Source: Blakeslea trispora (Eukaryota > Mucoromycota > Mucoromycetes > Mucorales > Choanephoraceae). From it: a stretch of DNA of 64,000 nucleotides. How positions within the stretch are numbered: position 1 is the first letter of the stretch; every line of letters starts with the position of its first letter. Position numbers and translations under genes: made by a program. Under the pieces are notes generated by a model. It was not told where the DNA came from. It worked only from the letters and a program-made list of their open reading frames with translations, and made no database searches. Location of the stretch: NCBI GenBank assembly GCA_025331445.1, contig JAIWNE010000114.1, positions 1 through 64,000 on the forward strand, in the 5' to 3' direction. Positions 12,280 through 24,366 of the stretch are shown here, piece by piece.

Positions 12280-14096
12280 AGAGGAGTTGAAAAAAGTTCA
12301 AAAACCTGGCAGATTGATTTTTTTAAAAATCCGCACTTTTTTCATTGAATCTGCGAATTGGCAGTGGAACGACTGTAAGCATGAGCAACGACATGAAGAC
12401 ACAAAAAGAGAAAAGCCACAAGCAGTAAAGTTGGAAAGAACCCCAAGTTCAATCAAAAAGAGATTCGACAAGCTTTAAAAGCACAGACCATAGTAGTGGA
12501 AGGAGAATAGGCGGATAAAGAGCATTTCTTGAAGATGAGGTAGAGAGATGGCAACATTAGAAGAGACCCAGTTCCTTGAGCGACGATATATCAGAGAGGA
12601 AAAGTATTTCTTGAAGTTAGGACAATGGCCAATGGCAATAGTTAGAGAGAAAGACCACATGAGCACATAAGAAAGAAGGTAGACATGAATAACTCAGACA
12701 TAGGATGGAAGCATGATGGACAATTGAATGTGTGTTTGTTAAAAGGCCCCAAGGCAATGACTACAAACAGAGCAAGCTAGTAAATGCAATGTGTACAAAA
12801 TCGTTTAGACATATAAATGGAGAAACTGAAGGATCTTAGGCATGAGTTACTTGAAAAAAGGCATCCATCCAGATAGGCAGCATTAATAGAGATAAAATTC
12901 AGATATAAGTGAAAGAAGAATAAGTTTGAGCTACATGAAATATAGCAGGCAGTTTGGATTAAAAAGCCATGGATGAGATGGTGAAAAGCAATACAGAAGA
13001 AGGTGGCGTGTATAAAGGATTCTCAATTAGAGCTTATGATGAGTATGTATATAAGTGTATTTAATGTTGATGATAAGCAGATAGATACAGATGTTGGGTT
13101 GGAAAATGCTAAATAAGAAGAGAAGCGTAGTCGAGTTGTTGAAATGTTGTCATCAAAAGGTGATATACATGTAACTATTGTGAAATAAAAGAGTCAGTGA
13201 TGTTGATGGATTATAGAAAAAAAAAAGCAGAGATAAAAGTGCTTACCATTTGCTGTGGATTAAATGAAAAAGAGAGAAAAAAGAAAATGGGGGTTTTAAA
13301 AGAAAAATAGCCAGTATATATGAGAAATATGACAGTGATGGGAAGAAAGTATTATTTCATTGACAGATTCAGGCTAAAATTGTACTGAAATGGGAAATGT
13401 CTTGGATTTGCATAAAGAGCAATTTTTACTGTAGAATGAATGGTAATTTTTGTCTATAAAGAGCGAAACACATTTAGCAATGTAATATGATGGTATTTAG
13501 TTCTTTTGTCTAAAACGATTCTCCCAAAATAGCCAGACCCCCAACTTACAAACTAGCATGTTATTTGCATAAAATACTCACTGTTTGTCCCCCATTTTTA
13601 GCTCATAGCAATTTCGCACTCATACATGACTTTCTTTTTTCTTTCTTTTTTAATCATTTCTGCTAAAAAGCACCTTGTCTGATATTTTTTGGGACTTAGA
13701 ATTTTTTTAAGGAAATTTGATGGATGAAAATAACATGTATCTGGTCGACCTTTCCAATCTGCTTCAAACTTTTAACAAGACATTCTTGAACTTGAACACG
13801 TATCATAAACTAAAAAAATTGAATCGTTTATACATTAAATCAATTAAAATTTGATCTCCAAAACTTATCGTGTGGGCCACACTACCACTTTTTGGGCCAA
13901 ACTACCACAAATTAAATTTTCTTGCGCTGTAGCGAAGTACTATCAAATAAACTGTAATGATATAAATCCTCAAGTAGAAAACATATAAATAGCTGTTGTT
14001 AGAATACTCTCAAATCTGTAATCATCTTTGATCGAATAAATTCATGGTAAACAGTCTCACTGTATTTCTATCTGTCCCTTCTTCACATTTTATCTA
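12280..14096. other. Purine-rich non-coding DNA, no gene seen
   Basis: Long purine-biased sequence without domains or convincing frames. Near 13865-13905 a short direct duplication of GGGCCACACTACCAC / GGGCCAAACTACCAC is visible. Its significance is unknown. Confidence 0.45.
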
Positions 14097-16836
14097 ACGT
14101 GCCTCTGAACTTAAAACCACAAAAACAAGAAATTGTTTCATTTTTTAAGGACTCATTTTTTTTGCTTTTGGTATGGATCGATCATACGACCTGTCAATCT
14201 TTTTGGAGATTTCTTTTCTTTGAGCAGCATAATTAAATCACGATTGAGAGCAATCCATCATCAAGTGTTTTATTTTTTTCTTTTTTAACTTTTAAATGTC
14301 TTGAGGAGCTCTCACTTTTCTATGGGACAAATACTTTTTTTCTAGAAATTTCTTCAACTCCTTTGCTATTTCTCTGCCATCGTCGTGCTTACTATATGCT
14401 TCGATATAGTTCATGCAACGTTGAAAAAATCTTCGTATTTTCTTGACATCTCCTGCATTGTCCAAAAACATGGGGATGTTTTTTTCGAGAGACTTGAATG
14501 TGTAATCACATCTCAATCTAGCCTCTCTCTTGGCCAATCCCCAATACATCTCTATCCAATTGCACTCGCAGTGGTATTTTGGATAGAGCTCGAAAATGTG
14601 GCCAGCATTTTCTACTGCTTCTTGCAAAGCAGTCTTTTGAGCTGCAAAATTCACTCTACTTCCCAGGAAATGGGAAGCGCAGCACATAGACTTCAAACCT
14701 GGCTCAGGGGCACCACAACGAAGCTTCCACGCCTTGCCTTCAAGGTCACCAAGCCATTGACCACGTTCTTCAAGGATTCGTTTGATTCCTGTTATTGTAA
14801 AGATGTTAGAAGAGTTTGCTTCGGAAATACATGTGCTATTTACCTTTAAAATATCTGACTCGTTTGTTTTTGGGTCTACCTTTTGAGTCATGAGAAGAGA
14901 TTTCTTTCTCATAAAAAAAATGACTGATGAAGAAGCTCACCGGTCGAGAGTTTGACGGTTGTGTCTCTGAACTGATATTTATCAGTCAGAGACCATGGTT
15001 TCTCGTTGAGAGTCATACGACTTACAACCAATGCGTCATCACTGTAAGCACCATGGTTTGAACTGTTGTCAAACAGGAATACAGCTCGGCAGTCAGGATG
15101 TAAGTTTTCGAACAGCCCAATGACATAGTCCAGCTGAGAGACCATGTCTTTATGAGTCCACCAACCGTCTCTACTCTCTCCAGCTTTGAAAAGCTTATGG
15201 GAGGTCCATCCACCCAACTTCATCGTTCCATGACAGGGGCACTGGAATTCACTTACCATAATGGAGGATCCAGGCCCCTTTTTGCGGATGGAAGATTCAC
15301 CTTCCAAACTCCAAATGTCATTTTTGCCATCGTTGGCGTAAAAGGTTGATTCGTCATGAGTGACGAATACAACCTTCTCATCACCCTCCAGAAGAACTGG
15401 TTCAAGAACATTTTCTTTTTGATCTCCTTCGTAGAACTCAGATTTACGCATGTAGTCTACCATTCGTAGAGCCCATTCTTTGCGGTATTTCACCATGTCT
15501 TCTCGTTCGTGTCCATCAAAGAAGAGGCCCTTCTTGTTGCCATAAGAGTAGCCCCATTCGTGCAAGTACTTGCTGATGGTAGAGATGGCAACAGTTCCAG
15601 GCACACCCAAAAAAGAAGGGATTACTTCATATTCAATGAAGTCCTTGATGGCCACAAGCAATCTTTCAGCAGGCTTTGTTTTCTGCATATATTCCACAAC
15701 TTGCATCTTTACGTCGTTGTGACTCAAGAAGGATTGCCTTTTGGTGTGAACACCTTGGCTATGATCGGAGAGATCATTGTGCTCAAGGTATTCCTTTGCC
15801 CAACTCATGATGCTTCTTGAGCGGACATCCTTTGAGTAGCTTGGCCAGAAAAGTTCAGGTACTCTCTGAGATGCCTTGCCCATCTTCGTTCCTTCCAAAC
15901 AAAGTTCAAAGTACATGAGAACAGAGTACAAGCGGTATTGGTTGTATGAACCTACTGAGCTACCCTCCATTCTCTGGTTCATTTCAGGCTTCACTTGCTC
16001 ACGCAACAACTCGATGCAATCACTGATTTTGATCAGTTCCCTTTGAGGATGGGTCAGCTTGTTTTCAGCATCCTGCTCTTCATTTTCATTTTGTTCCTGG
16101 ATATCACTGTTGACAACAGTGATACCAAAGTTGAACAAGGTAGATTTGGGGTCTACCTTGCTGGACTCCACTTTTCTTCTCCACTTTGTGGTTCTTGAGT
16201 CCTTGGTGTAGTGGATCTTTCTCTTCTCACCAGAGGATACACTATCTCTAAGGCGGGAAAGGGCTGACATATCCATTTCACCACCCAAAGTTTCCCAATC
16301 TTCATTGATTTCAATTACTTCTTCAGAAATAACTTCAGGAACATTCTCTTTCAAGAATTTTCCTTTAGCGTCCTTTTTCTGGGCGTTGAATCTTGCTTTT
16401 CTTTTGCTTGGGAAGGGCATATTTAATAATAAGTTGGATAAAGGAAAACTTTTGCTATATGGATGTCAGTTCCTAAAAATAATCACCATAATCTGAAGGG
16501 AACACAAAAATTGCTATACACAGTTTTTATTGGCTTCCATTTGTTACACAAATATACATAACGGTCTTTCAAATCTTTAGCAGTACATTGACCTGTTTCA
16601 TTTCCTTGGTCCCCTCTATATCTCCCCAGCTTAAATTTTGAAAAACCGACCAACTTTCAAAAACCTTTACATAAAAACTTTTATATGAAATTCCAAAAAC
16701 TGAGTGGATCATTGTGTTCAGAAACGTTTTCTCAACAGAGTTATACACTCAGTTTTTTATTTTTTATATGAAAGTTTTTATGTGAAGATTTTTGAATATT
16801 AACAATATTTTTGTAGTTTTAAGTTCAGAGGCACGT
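14097..16836 (-). mobile_element. TA-inserting DNA transposon (IS630/Tc1-mariner-like), complete ends
   Basis: Both boundaries are visible. The left end begins ACGTGCCTCTGAACTTAAAA. The right end carries its inverted copy, 29 bp with one mismatch, ending at 16836. Each is flanked by TA (14095-14096 and 16837-16838), the target duplication of the Tc1/mariner group. The 2,740-bp element holds one transposase gene on the minus strand. Confidence 0.88.
14292..16420 (-). pseudogene. DDE transposase of the TA element, one frameshift
   Basis: This cut-and-paste transposase acts on the terminal repeats of its own element. A basic N-terminus is followed by a helical DNA-binding region and an RNase H-fold core. 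The likely acidic triad is D in VTHDEST (near 15355), D in FLFDNSSNH (near 15070) and E in CNWIEMYWG (near 14560). The long frame stops at about 14911 inside a run of eight T. Removing one T gives QSFFYEKEISSHDSK, and an intron from near 14871 (GTAGAC) to near 14792 (AACAG) then leads in frame into GIKRILEERG. The gene is therefore one base away from intact. The family is widespread in fungi, and the TA duplication agrees with the DDE call. Confidence 0.82.
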
Positions 16837-16838
16837 TA

Positions 16839-17260
16839 TTTCTCTACCTCAAAAACATCACAATATGCCCAAATACAACAATGGCGTAATCATCACATCG
16901 TGTTGAAAGTGTATCTATAAGTCTTAAAATTAATAGGTGTTTTGTATTGAAAACCGTTATATTGTTAGACTTGCGAAAAAAAATAACAGTGAAGGTTAAT
17001 TTATCCAAAAAAAAACGGTACACAAAAGAAATGTATGTGTGCACAAATGTTTAAGTACAATAAGAAAAAGTGTTTATGTGAATAAGCCAGAATAGTGTAT
17101 GACTTTTCATTCAGTAGCACAATATTAGAACCAAAGTTGCTTAACCTTCGGTTAACCGAACTGAGAATCGAACCAACGATCAATTTTCGCGGAACCGAAT
17201 TGCAACCGACAGCTTGAGATTCCTGTTATTTACTTTACTCTTGGTTGTAGTTTGACATAT
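16839..17260. other. Intergenic, nothing identified
   Basis: AT-rich sequence between the TA transposon and the tRNA-linked repeats. A local run of short GGTTAACCGAA / GAACCAA words lies near 17140-17200. No gene was seen. Confidence 0.4.
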
Positions 17261-17329
17261 TCACTACCTAAATCCACATATTGTTATTAGTTCCCTTGAT
17301 ACTTATTACAGATCAATGTATTCATTTAT

Positions 17330-17505
17330 TACATCTCTTCTTTTATATTACTTTATTCTCTCTACTTTACTTATATCTCTAATCGGACGACTTAAAACCT
17401 GGTGCTCATTACTTATAACCTTGCTGCCTGATTGCTCTGTTATATCTATTTGTTCTCTTTCTCAAGTTACTGCAAAAACTATCCTTTGTCCTGTTGTTAC
17501 AAACA
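17330..17505 (-). repeat. LTR-like repeat type 1, tRNA-linked
   Basis: Read on the minus strand from about 17505, this repeat begins TGTAACAACAGGACAAAGG and continues through a segment also found at 63618-63674 (TTTTTGCAGTAACTTGAG). It is a diverged relative of the type 2 repeat at 17872-18198, sharing the GAGCACCA and GAGATATAAGT blocks. It is probably a fragment of a long terminal repeat; the exact ends are uncertain. Confidence 0.6.
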
Positions 17506-17871
17506 ATAATTTAGCACTTTATAATTATATGCTTTAGTATTATTTTACTTCTTTTACTTTATTATACTTCTCTCGTCTTATTTTCTCTCATATTATCTAT
17601 CATTATCTTATTCTAAATATACTTATTATACTATTTTTATCTATCTTACCCCAATCTCATTTAAAACTCACATTTACATCTATCTATTCAACGAATCAAA
17701 CTTATTATAACAATCTATCTCACTGAAAACTTTTCAATCTTCCCCAACATTATTTGTATTTCACCATTGTTATATTATTCAATTGGTTAACAACACCATC
17801 AGACTAGCAATGACTCATAAATTTACTTAACTTAGATTCTTTTAGATAGGACTGTCATCAATAGGATGAAC

Positions 17872-18198
17872 AGATATAAATATCAATTAGTTTATTAAAT
17901 AAACAGGAAGCTCTTTTCTCCCTCTAACTTTACTATATACTTTGACATTAACCTTGCCGCATAGACAGGCTTTCTATTACTAAGACTTCCCTTGATTAAC
18001 TGCTAATACGCTTAATCATTGTATCATTTATATATTTCATTTAACTTACTTTTCTTTTCTTTTCACTTATATCTCTTCTTAAGGTTCGTTACCTAAACAA
18101 CGTGGTGCTCATTACATAACAATCGTTCCTCTCTTTGGTTTTGTTGTATCATTGACTCTGACTCGTTACTGGCAAAATACTACTTACGTCCTGTAACA
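17872..18198 (-). repeat. LTR-like repeat type 2 downstream of tRNA-Pro
   Basis: On the minus strand it starts TGTTACAGGACGTAAG at 18198, 94 nt past the 3' end of tRNA-Pro. It is the reverse complement of 63675-64000, with about three differences over about 326 bp by eye. The TG start and placement suggest a solo or partial LTR of a retrotransposon that inserts 3' of tRNA genes. No internal gag/pol is in the window. The inner end is not resolved, because the other copy runs off the window. Confidence 0.7.
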
Positions 18199-18292
18199 CT
18201 GTAACACTGTATTAGTATAAACTTTAAACTTAATTGTATAAAATAATGGATCAAGTTAATTTCAGATGATTGAAAACCTCTAAAAGTAAAAA

Positions 18293-18364
18293 GGGTTTCT
18301 CCGGGAATCGAACCCGGGACCTCTCGCACCCTAAGCGAGAATTATACCACTAAACCAAGAAACC
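18293..18364 (-). tRNA. tRNA-Pro (anticodon AGG)
   Basis: A 72-nt cloverleaf without intron. The acceptor GGTTTCT pairs with AGAAACC plus discriminator C, the anticodon stem TCTCGC/GCGAGA encloses loop TTAGGGT (AGG), and the T-loop is GTTCGAAT. A T5 Pol III terminator follows directly (18292-18288). The 5' leader ends AAAAGAAAAGT, a motif also found directly before the tRNA-Thr gene at 63501. Confidence 0.95.
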
Positions 18365-18504
18365 ACTTTTCTTTTCTAAATTTTGCAGTTGGTATCGATA
18401 TTTTGTTTTTAAACCCCGAAGTCACTACACCGAATGCTTGACCAACGTACGGTGGTCATCCACGGTTAACATGGTCTTAGGTGCACCCCAAACCCAAATA
18501 TTGA

Positions 18505-18690
18505 TTTTGATTATAAAGATTGCTGTTTTTTTGACAGATATTTAGATGTATAATTTGGACTTTCAGAACTTCTTACAGAATTCAAAACGAGTTTGTTTCC
18601 ATAAAGTTATAACCATTTAGATTTCTACCTGCTTAAAGAAAATTCGCTCTTTAAATTTTTTGGCAGTGATTTTTTGTCTTCTTGAATTTT
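18505..18690 (-). repeat. Conserved subterminal non-coding block, copy 1 (element A left arm)
   Basis: On the minus strand this block contains AAAAAATCACTGCCAAAAAA followed by AAAGAGCGAATTTTCTTTAAGC and a GGTTATAACTTTATGG word. Related blocks occupy the same relative place in A right (34962-35140), B (52776-52980) and C (63180-63385), though the outermost 50 bp of these elements differ. It is a candidate cis-element for transposase assembly or for the transposase promoter. Confidence 0.6.
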
Positions 18691-18699
18691 GAATCAACT

Positions 18700-20340
18700 T
18701 GATTTCCTTAATGCTGAGGAGTTTAAATTGACTTGTCTTTTTTTTTAAAAAATATAAGACCTGAAAATACAGCTAAAAAAATTGGAGAATATTTTCGGAA
18801 TGAGAAATTAAAAATTGAGAATGAGGCTCACAAAATAATTGGGAAAATCTTTTAAAAATGGAAATAAAAAACTTAAAGCACTGAAGAGAAAAACTCTAAT
18901 AAACCAAGAGAAAAAAACAAAAGAACCAATAAGAACGTGCAAGCAATTCTGATTTTTGTATTAGATCTTGCTAAACTAACCGTTTTATGTCTGTTTATGA
19001 AAGCACTCCTCCAAACATTAATTCCTTTACTCGTTTCTATACATTTACACACTTTATCATCTCAAAATAACAAACCGCATACAGAAATAAAGTAATAACT
19101 TGACAGGAAAGATGTCGTCTTTTTTATTGTATAAACACAATTCTTCAGCCAAATATCCAAACTTATTGTTCGTGATGCAGCCCATTCAAACAAAGATCCG
19201 TTTATATTCTAGCTAAAAGTATTACTTACCTCATACTTAACGAGCAATAAAGTGATCAACGGTGTAATTCACTAGCTGTGGTTATAATAATTACAACTGC
19301 ATACCAAATAGAAATGATGCCGAAAAGAAAGATCTTACACGTTTGTTGGGTCAAAGCCTTTTACTGAAATATTTAAAGAATCTTTATGGTTGTCCTTTTT
19401 CTTGATGCTTCTAGATTCTTGTCGACTTGTTCGTAACGCGCTTGAATTGTATTGGTTTATTGTAATGACTAAAGTCTATTGAGTTTCATCAGTCCTTTTT
19501 TTCTTTAGAGATGGGTAAGTCAGGAGTCAAGTTGTTTCAATAAAAAAAGTAAATTTGAAGCGAGGTAAAAAAATTTTCTGGGACATGTTTTTTTTAAAAG
19601 CGGAAGGAGTATTTCTGTATGAGAATAAAATTGACTGCCTTAATTTTTTTGTGTAAAAATGCACTATTCAAATCACTTAAAAAAGAGAAATCACTGTATT
19701 TTATTACGGCGTCTATCAACAGTTGAAAATAAAAGAGAGTAATTACTTACTGCAACTGCTTATCATACACAATGCTATATCTTTTTTATTTTCGTCTCTT
19801 TTGTAAGTATCTCAAACATCGGAGTGAAATAACCAAGATTGACCCTGATTTATTTTTCTAAGAAAAGACATCAAAATCTGACATTCAAAAACATCCTTTG
19901 AACCAAAAAATATGTATCAAAACACAGTCAAATAACAAAACAATATCATATTCACAAAATAAGGCATTCAATATTTAGTTGTCATGATGCAACAAATCTT
20001 GTCTACAAAAAGTAGAAACAATAAAGAGAGAATGCACAACTTTTGGAAAAAAGACTTGTGAACACGTTCTCTTCAACTCCGTGTATTACAGTAAGACAAG
20101 AATTGACAGACAGACAGAAATCCCTTAAAATTAGTAATAAAAAAAGTAAGTTCAAGAACAATGGCTGTCATTGTATTGAAACAGCATTTGGATCCTGAAA
20201 AGATTGTCGATAATATCATTCTAGTTCCAAATCAAGGGTAAACCATTGGTATATATATCACTGTCAACATTCAACGGAATTGGTATTTTCCTCACTTTTA
20301 CCCTCTCACTCTCTCTCTCACTCTCTCTCTATTATTTTTA
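18700..20340. other. Element A left arm non-coding leader
   Basis: About 1.6 kb precede the transposase start without a credible gene. The sequence is repeated, inverted, at 27600-29440. An interior block near 19080-19260 is also recognisable in element C near 62378-62560 (key word CGAACAATAA), so this leader is conserved between families. A (CT)-rich tract precedes the ATG. Confidence 0.5.
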
Positions 20341-20343
20341 AAA

Positions 20344-23300
20344 ATGTCTACTTCTACAAACTCTTCCGCTTGTAATGGTTTGATGGTGTGCTTTTGCACT
20401 GTATGCAAGGAAAACTCTCAAGTGGACATGGCAAGGTCACTAAGCGTACTTACCGTGAGCATCAAAAGCGTGAAGTTGAAAAGAGACAAAGACTTGAATG
20501 TAATTATACAACTTTTGTATATCTAATCATTATTGACATCTAATACTCATGCTTGTTTTGTAGATGATGCTACTCTCAATCACTTAACTCGGGTCTTACT
20601 TATTCACTCAACAGTCTTTTAGTCGAGATGGTAAGCTTTGCGGTATACGATATAATCTTACATACATTAACGTCAACTTAATAGAAATGGAGTTCTCTTT
20701 TGGTGTTGTTCCTCATACACCTACGCCTATTGAAGACATTCCAGCTGGAGACGTCAATCAAGATGGTATATCTCCATTCTCAATGTTTTTAAATGATCAA
20801 TAAACTTATTTATCATCCTTATTTTTTAAAAGCTCCTTACGAATGTCCTGTCAATGAGAATTTTCCTACTTCGCCTATCGCTTCACTTTTGTTCGCCATG
20901 CTACTCTTTTGCCCAAAAACCAGCTTGCCGATGTCACTCTGAAACAGTAATGCTTTTTTGCAACATGATTCTTTGTTTACGGAGGAAAGCTTTAGATTTC
21001 CTTCTACCATTGAGACTTTCGATAGATGGAACTCATCTGATAGACACAGAAGTAAATCAGTAAAGGAGTATGTAAACTGTACTCAATGTCACGCCTTTCA
21101 TCCATACAATTCAGATGAAGAAAAACAAAAAGTACAAGACCAACGCTATTGTGCAGACACTGGCATCTTCAACGACTCTGCTTTCTGTGAAGCCGAACTA
21201 TTAGTGACCAACCAGTACGGTAAACTTGCTCCAGTGAGATCATTCTTTTACAATTGTTGGTGATACTTAAAGGGTTTCTTCATGCGCATGGATTTGTCGA
21301 AAGTCTTACTCTCTAGAAAAACGCCAAGTTCTACCTGGTATGCTATCAGACATCTACGATGTCAAAGTCTGGAATGAGTTAGGATTAATAATACCGACAG
21401 CCAACCCTTTGTATTCCAGAGTGACTACAATCTGCTTCTTACGTTGAACTGCGACTGGTTCCAGGCATACAAAGAATCATACAGTGTTGGTGCAATCTAC
21501 TTACGATTCAGAACCTGCCTCGCGAAGTGCGTAATCTCCATACGAACACCATTTTAGTATGCTTGATACCTGGTCCTAGTGAGCCAAGCACGTATCAGAT
21601 GAACAACTACTTGCGCCCTCTGGTCAAAGAACTTTTGGTTTAATGAACGGTGTCCAAATGGAGACAGGACAAAGGCACTCATCTGATAAAGGCTGGTATC
21701 TCGTTGTATATGATGGATCTTCCTGCTCAGAAAAAAGTGGTGGGCTTGACATCCTGCACCTCAACCAACGGATGTCACAAGTGTAAGAAGCAATTCCCTG
21801 CATTCGTCCAAGGAAAGACGGCTCGTGATTTCACTGACTTCACATTGAGAACTGGGTCAAAAGAAGTAGCCAATAGCACCGAGAACAGGCAAGACAATGG
21901 TGCGACACCAAGACTAATGCTGAGCGTGTTCTTTTGGAGAAAGCAAACGGTACTCGTTGGAGCGTCCTTTTGGATTTGCCTTATTTTGACCCTATCCGTC
22001 ATGTTGGGGTAGATATTATGCATAATCTTCTCCTCGGCATCACAAAAAAATGGCAAAAGTTAGACAAGTCCTATGAAATCAGGTGCAAGTACACTCTCTC
22101 CTTTAATCGACTCCAAAGGTCTTAAAGACATGTAAGCAGTCTTGACAGATAAGTTTGTTTTGCCTCCGGGCCATGCGTTGTCGTCTATTGCTCGGAAAAT
22201 AGCAGTTGGTGATGGTTTTCGAACATGAAGGCTGACGAAAGGGCTACTTGGCTGTTGGTGCTTTCAAGACATTTGCTTCCGGCATATCTTGGTCAAAGAG
22301 CATACGAGCATTGGATGCTTTTTGTAAAGGCCTCAGAGATTTTTCTTTCCCCTTGTGTGTCCCTTGTTGAGCTTGACAATGCTCAGAATCTCTTGCACCC
22401 GTTCCTTTCTGGGTTTGACGCTGTATACAAGAACAAATCTTAATCACACCCAACTTCCACTACGCTTTGCATCTAAAGGAAACGATGTTAGATTACTCTG
22501 CTTCGCCTTCTCACTGGCTCTTTAACTTCGAACGATATAACCAGGACATCAAGACATCCGAACCAACAGAAAGGACTGCGTTGAGCGTACCTACCTCAAC
22601 AAATTCTTGTTGCAAGTTCATTTCGAAGAGTCAGTTGCATCCCTGTTGCCCTTTATACCCCAGTCATGTACTGCTCAAGTTCAAGACCTTTGGTAGTCTC
22701 AAGGCTAGACTTGGTAGCTTGGCGGATCGTAGCTTTTGTCTGAAAACCTTGTACAAGATACACATTGGAGATGTTCCTGCTTTTGGTTCCAAGCCTCTTC
22801 CTTCTGCTGCACTTGGGCCTAATAAGATCAGATTAGGACCTTGTCAGATGATATGTTCTTCTGCCTTGTCCTATACTACAACACTGTATACACTGGTGTC
22901 TATAAAGACGAGATATGCAGCATTTGTCCTGGCAATTCCGTACACGACAAGTAGACAAGTTCCTTGAGATTAATATACTGGGTAACCGGTTCAAGTCTGT
23001 TGAGGCTTCCACAAAAACAAACGCGGTTCGTATGCCTTGGCATACTACCAAGAAAATGATGTTGCTGTGCTCCGGTGTTGTCAATTGAATGTCTTTTAGA
23101 CATACAGTAATGGTAGAAGATGAAAACGGGGACAATCTCCAACAACATACATTTGCATATGTCAAGTGGTTTGTCCAATCTGACATGCAAATGCATTACT
23201 ATAACAACAGCGACTCTTCCAAGTACGGTATGAGGCTTCTAAAGAAGAATTTGAACCTCTTTCCATCGCATCCATCATACCTGCTAGTCAACTCTATAGC

Positions 23301-23373
23301 CAGATTGCTATTATTAAAACCATATTACAAACTTGCATGTTGCAATCGACCTGCCAGCCAATTAATAGCTTAG
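20344..23373 (+). pseudogene. Tnp2-type CACTA transposase, element A left copy (broken)
   Basis: Same gene as the right-arm copy but more decayed. It keeps the original ATG at 20344 (MSTSTNSS) and the first-exon Cys cluster (CFCTVCKEN), but loses a T shortly after, shifting frame. Recognisable parts are HYDRATED only in pieces: YVNCTQCHAFHPY near 21075, PVRSFFYN near 21230, the zinc-type segment DLPAQKKVVGLTSCTSTNGC near 21715, HVGVDIMHNLLLGITKK near 21995, SPSHWLFNFERYNQD near 22505 and the C-terminal YNNSDSSKYGMRLL near 23205. Many one-base indels lie between them. It shares with the right copy a missing base in CTAGAAAAACGCCAAG (near 21315). Confidence 0.85.
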
Positions 23374-23697
23374 ACTTTTCTTTATTTCACACATATATAT
23401 TTACCCTTGCCTTTTTTTTTGTATCTTGATGTTCTTGTCAGTTACTTTTTTTTTTATTTAATAAATTTTTATTTCCTGTTCTGCTTAATCTCTTTCTCTT
23501 TTTTTTAAAATTTTATTTTCCGTTTGATGAATTTTTAACAGCTACGCTTGCTCTTTCCTTCTACACGGGTAGCATTTAAGAGACATCAAAAGCAAGCATA
23601 TGTTACAAGCTAAGTATTCGAAAACACTGATACCAAGGGCTTATAGCTTTCTTAAACGCTTTTATTTATTAGAAAAAAAAGAAAAAGAAACCAACGT

Positions 23698-23816
23698 TAA
23701 GGTCTGAAGGCCCCAAAGAGGAAGCGCTTGACGATGTTCGTCAGACAACACCTTTTCAACAACCTGTTGACGACGAAAGACTTGGCAGCGGCTTCTGAGT
23801 CCTTCTTGTTGCTATT
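23698..23816 (-). pseudogene. Accessory-gene terminal exon fragment, element A left arm
   Basis: This is the reverse-complement copy of the end of the accessory gene seen intact in element B. The minus-strand frame ends ...LPLWAF and stops at 23698. The fragment is cut off at about 23816, where the inverted duplication begins, so upstream exons are missing. It is convergent with the left-arm transposase, as in B and C. Confidence 0.7.
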
Positions 23817-24034
23817 CCCTCTTGGCGCTCTCAAAAGGTGAGTTATAGGAGTTGTATTGTTGTTTCCATGATATTAACGCATCAATTTAGCTGACCAATT
23901 CTACACCTTCTTGACAAAGCAAAAAGAAGGACTCGAGAAGCCGCTGCCAAGTCTTTCGTCGTCAACAGGTTGTTGAAAAGGTGTTGTCTGACGAACATCG
24001 TCAAGCGCTTCCTCTTTGGGCCTTCAGACCTTAA
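23810..24034 (+). pseudogene. Accessory-gene last two exon pieces, element A right arm
   Basis: The end of exon 3 (IPSWRSQ, to 23837), a short intron (23838-23890, GTGAGT...TTTAG) and exon 4 (23891-24034) match the B and C accessory genes, including the SWRS exon end and the closing LPLWAF(R) segment. Exon 4 has a one-base loss just after the acceptor. An AATAAA poly(A) signal follows near 24063. The upstream exons are absent because the palindrome junction lies here. Confidence 0.75.
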
Positions 24035-24366
24035 CGTTGGTTTCTTTTTCTCTTTTTTTTCTAATAAATAAACCTTTAAAAAGTATAAGCTCTCCCAGTA
24101 TTGGTATGCAACTTGGAATACTTAGCTATATAATATATGCTTGCTTTTGATGTCTCTTGAATGCTACCCATGTAGAAGGAAAGAGCAAGCCACAGCTGTT
24201 AAAAAATTTCCACCGAATGGAAAAATAAAAAATTAAAAAAAAGAAAGAGATTAAGCAGAACAGGAAATAAAAATTTATTAAATAAAAAAAAAAGTAACTG
24301 ACAAGAACATTAAGATACAAAAAAAAGGCAAGGGTAAATATATATGTGTGAAAATAAAAGAAAAGT

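Noticed and set aside
11065..12478. Plus-strand frames opposite the LINE fragment
   Set aside because: Shadows of the minus-strand coding sequence; no domain features.
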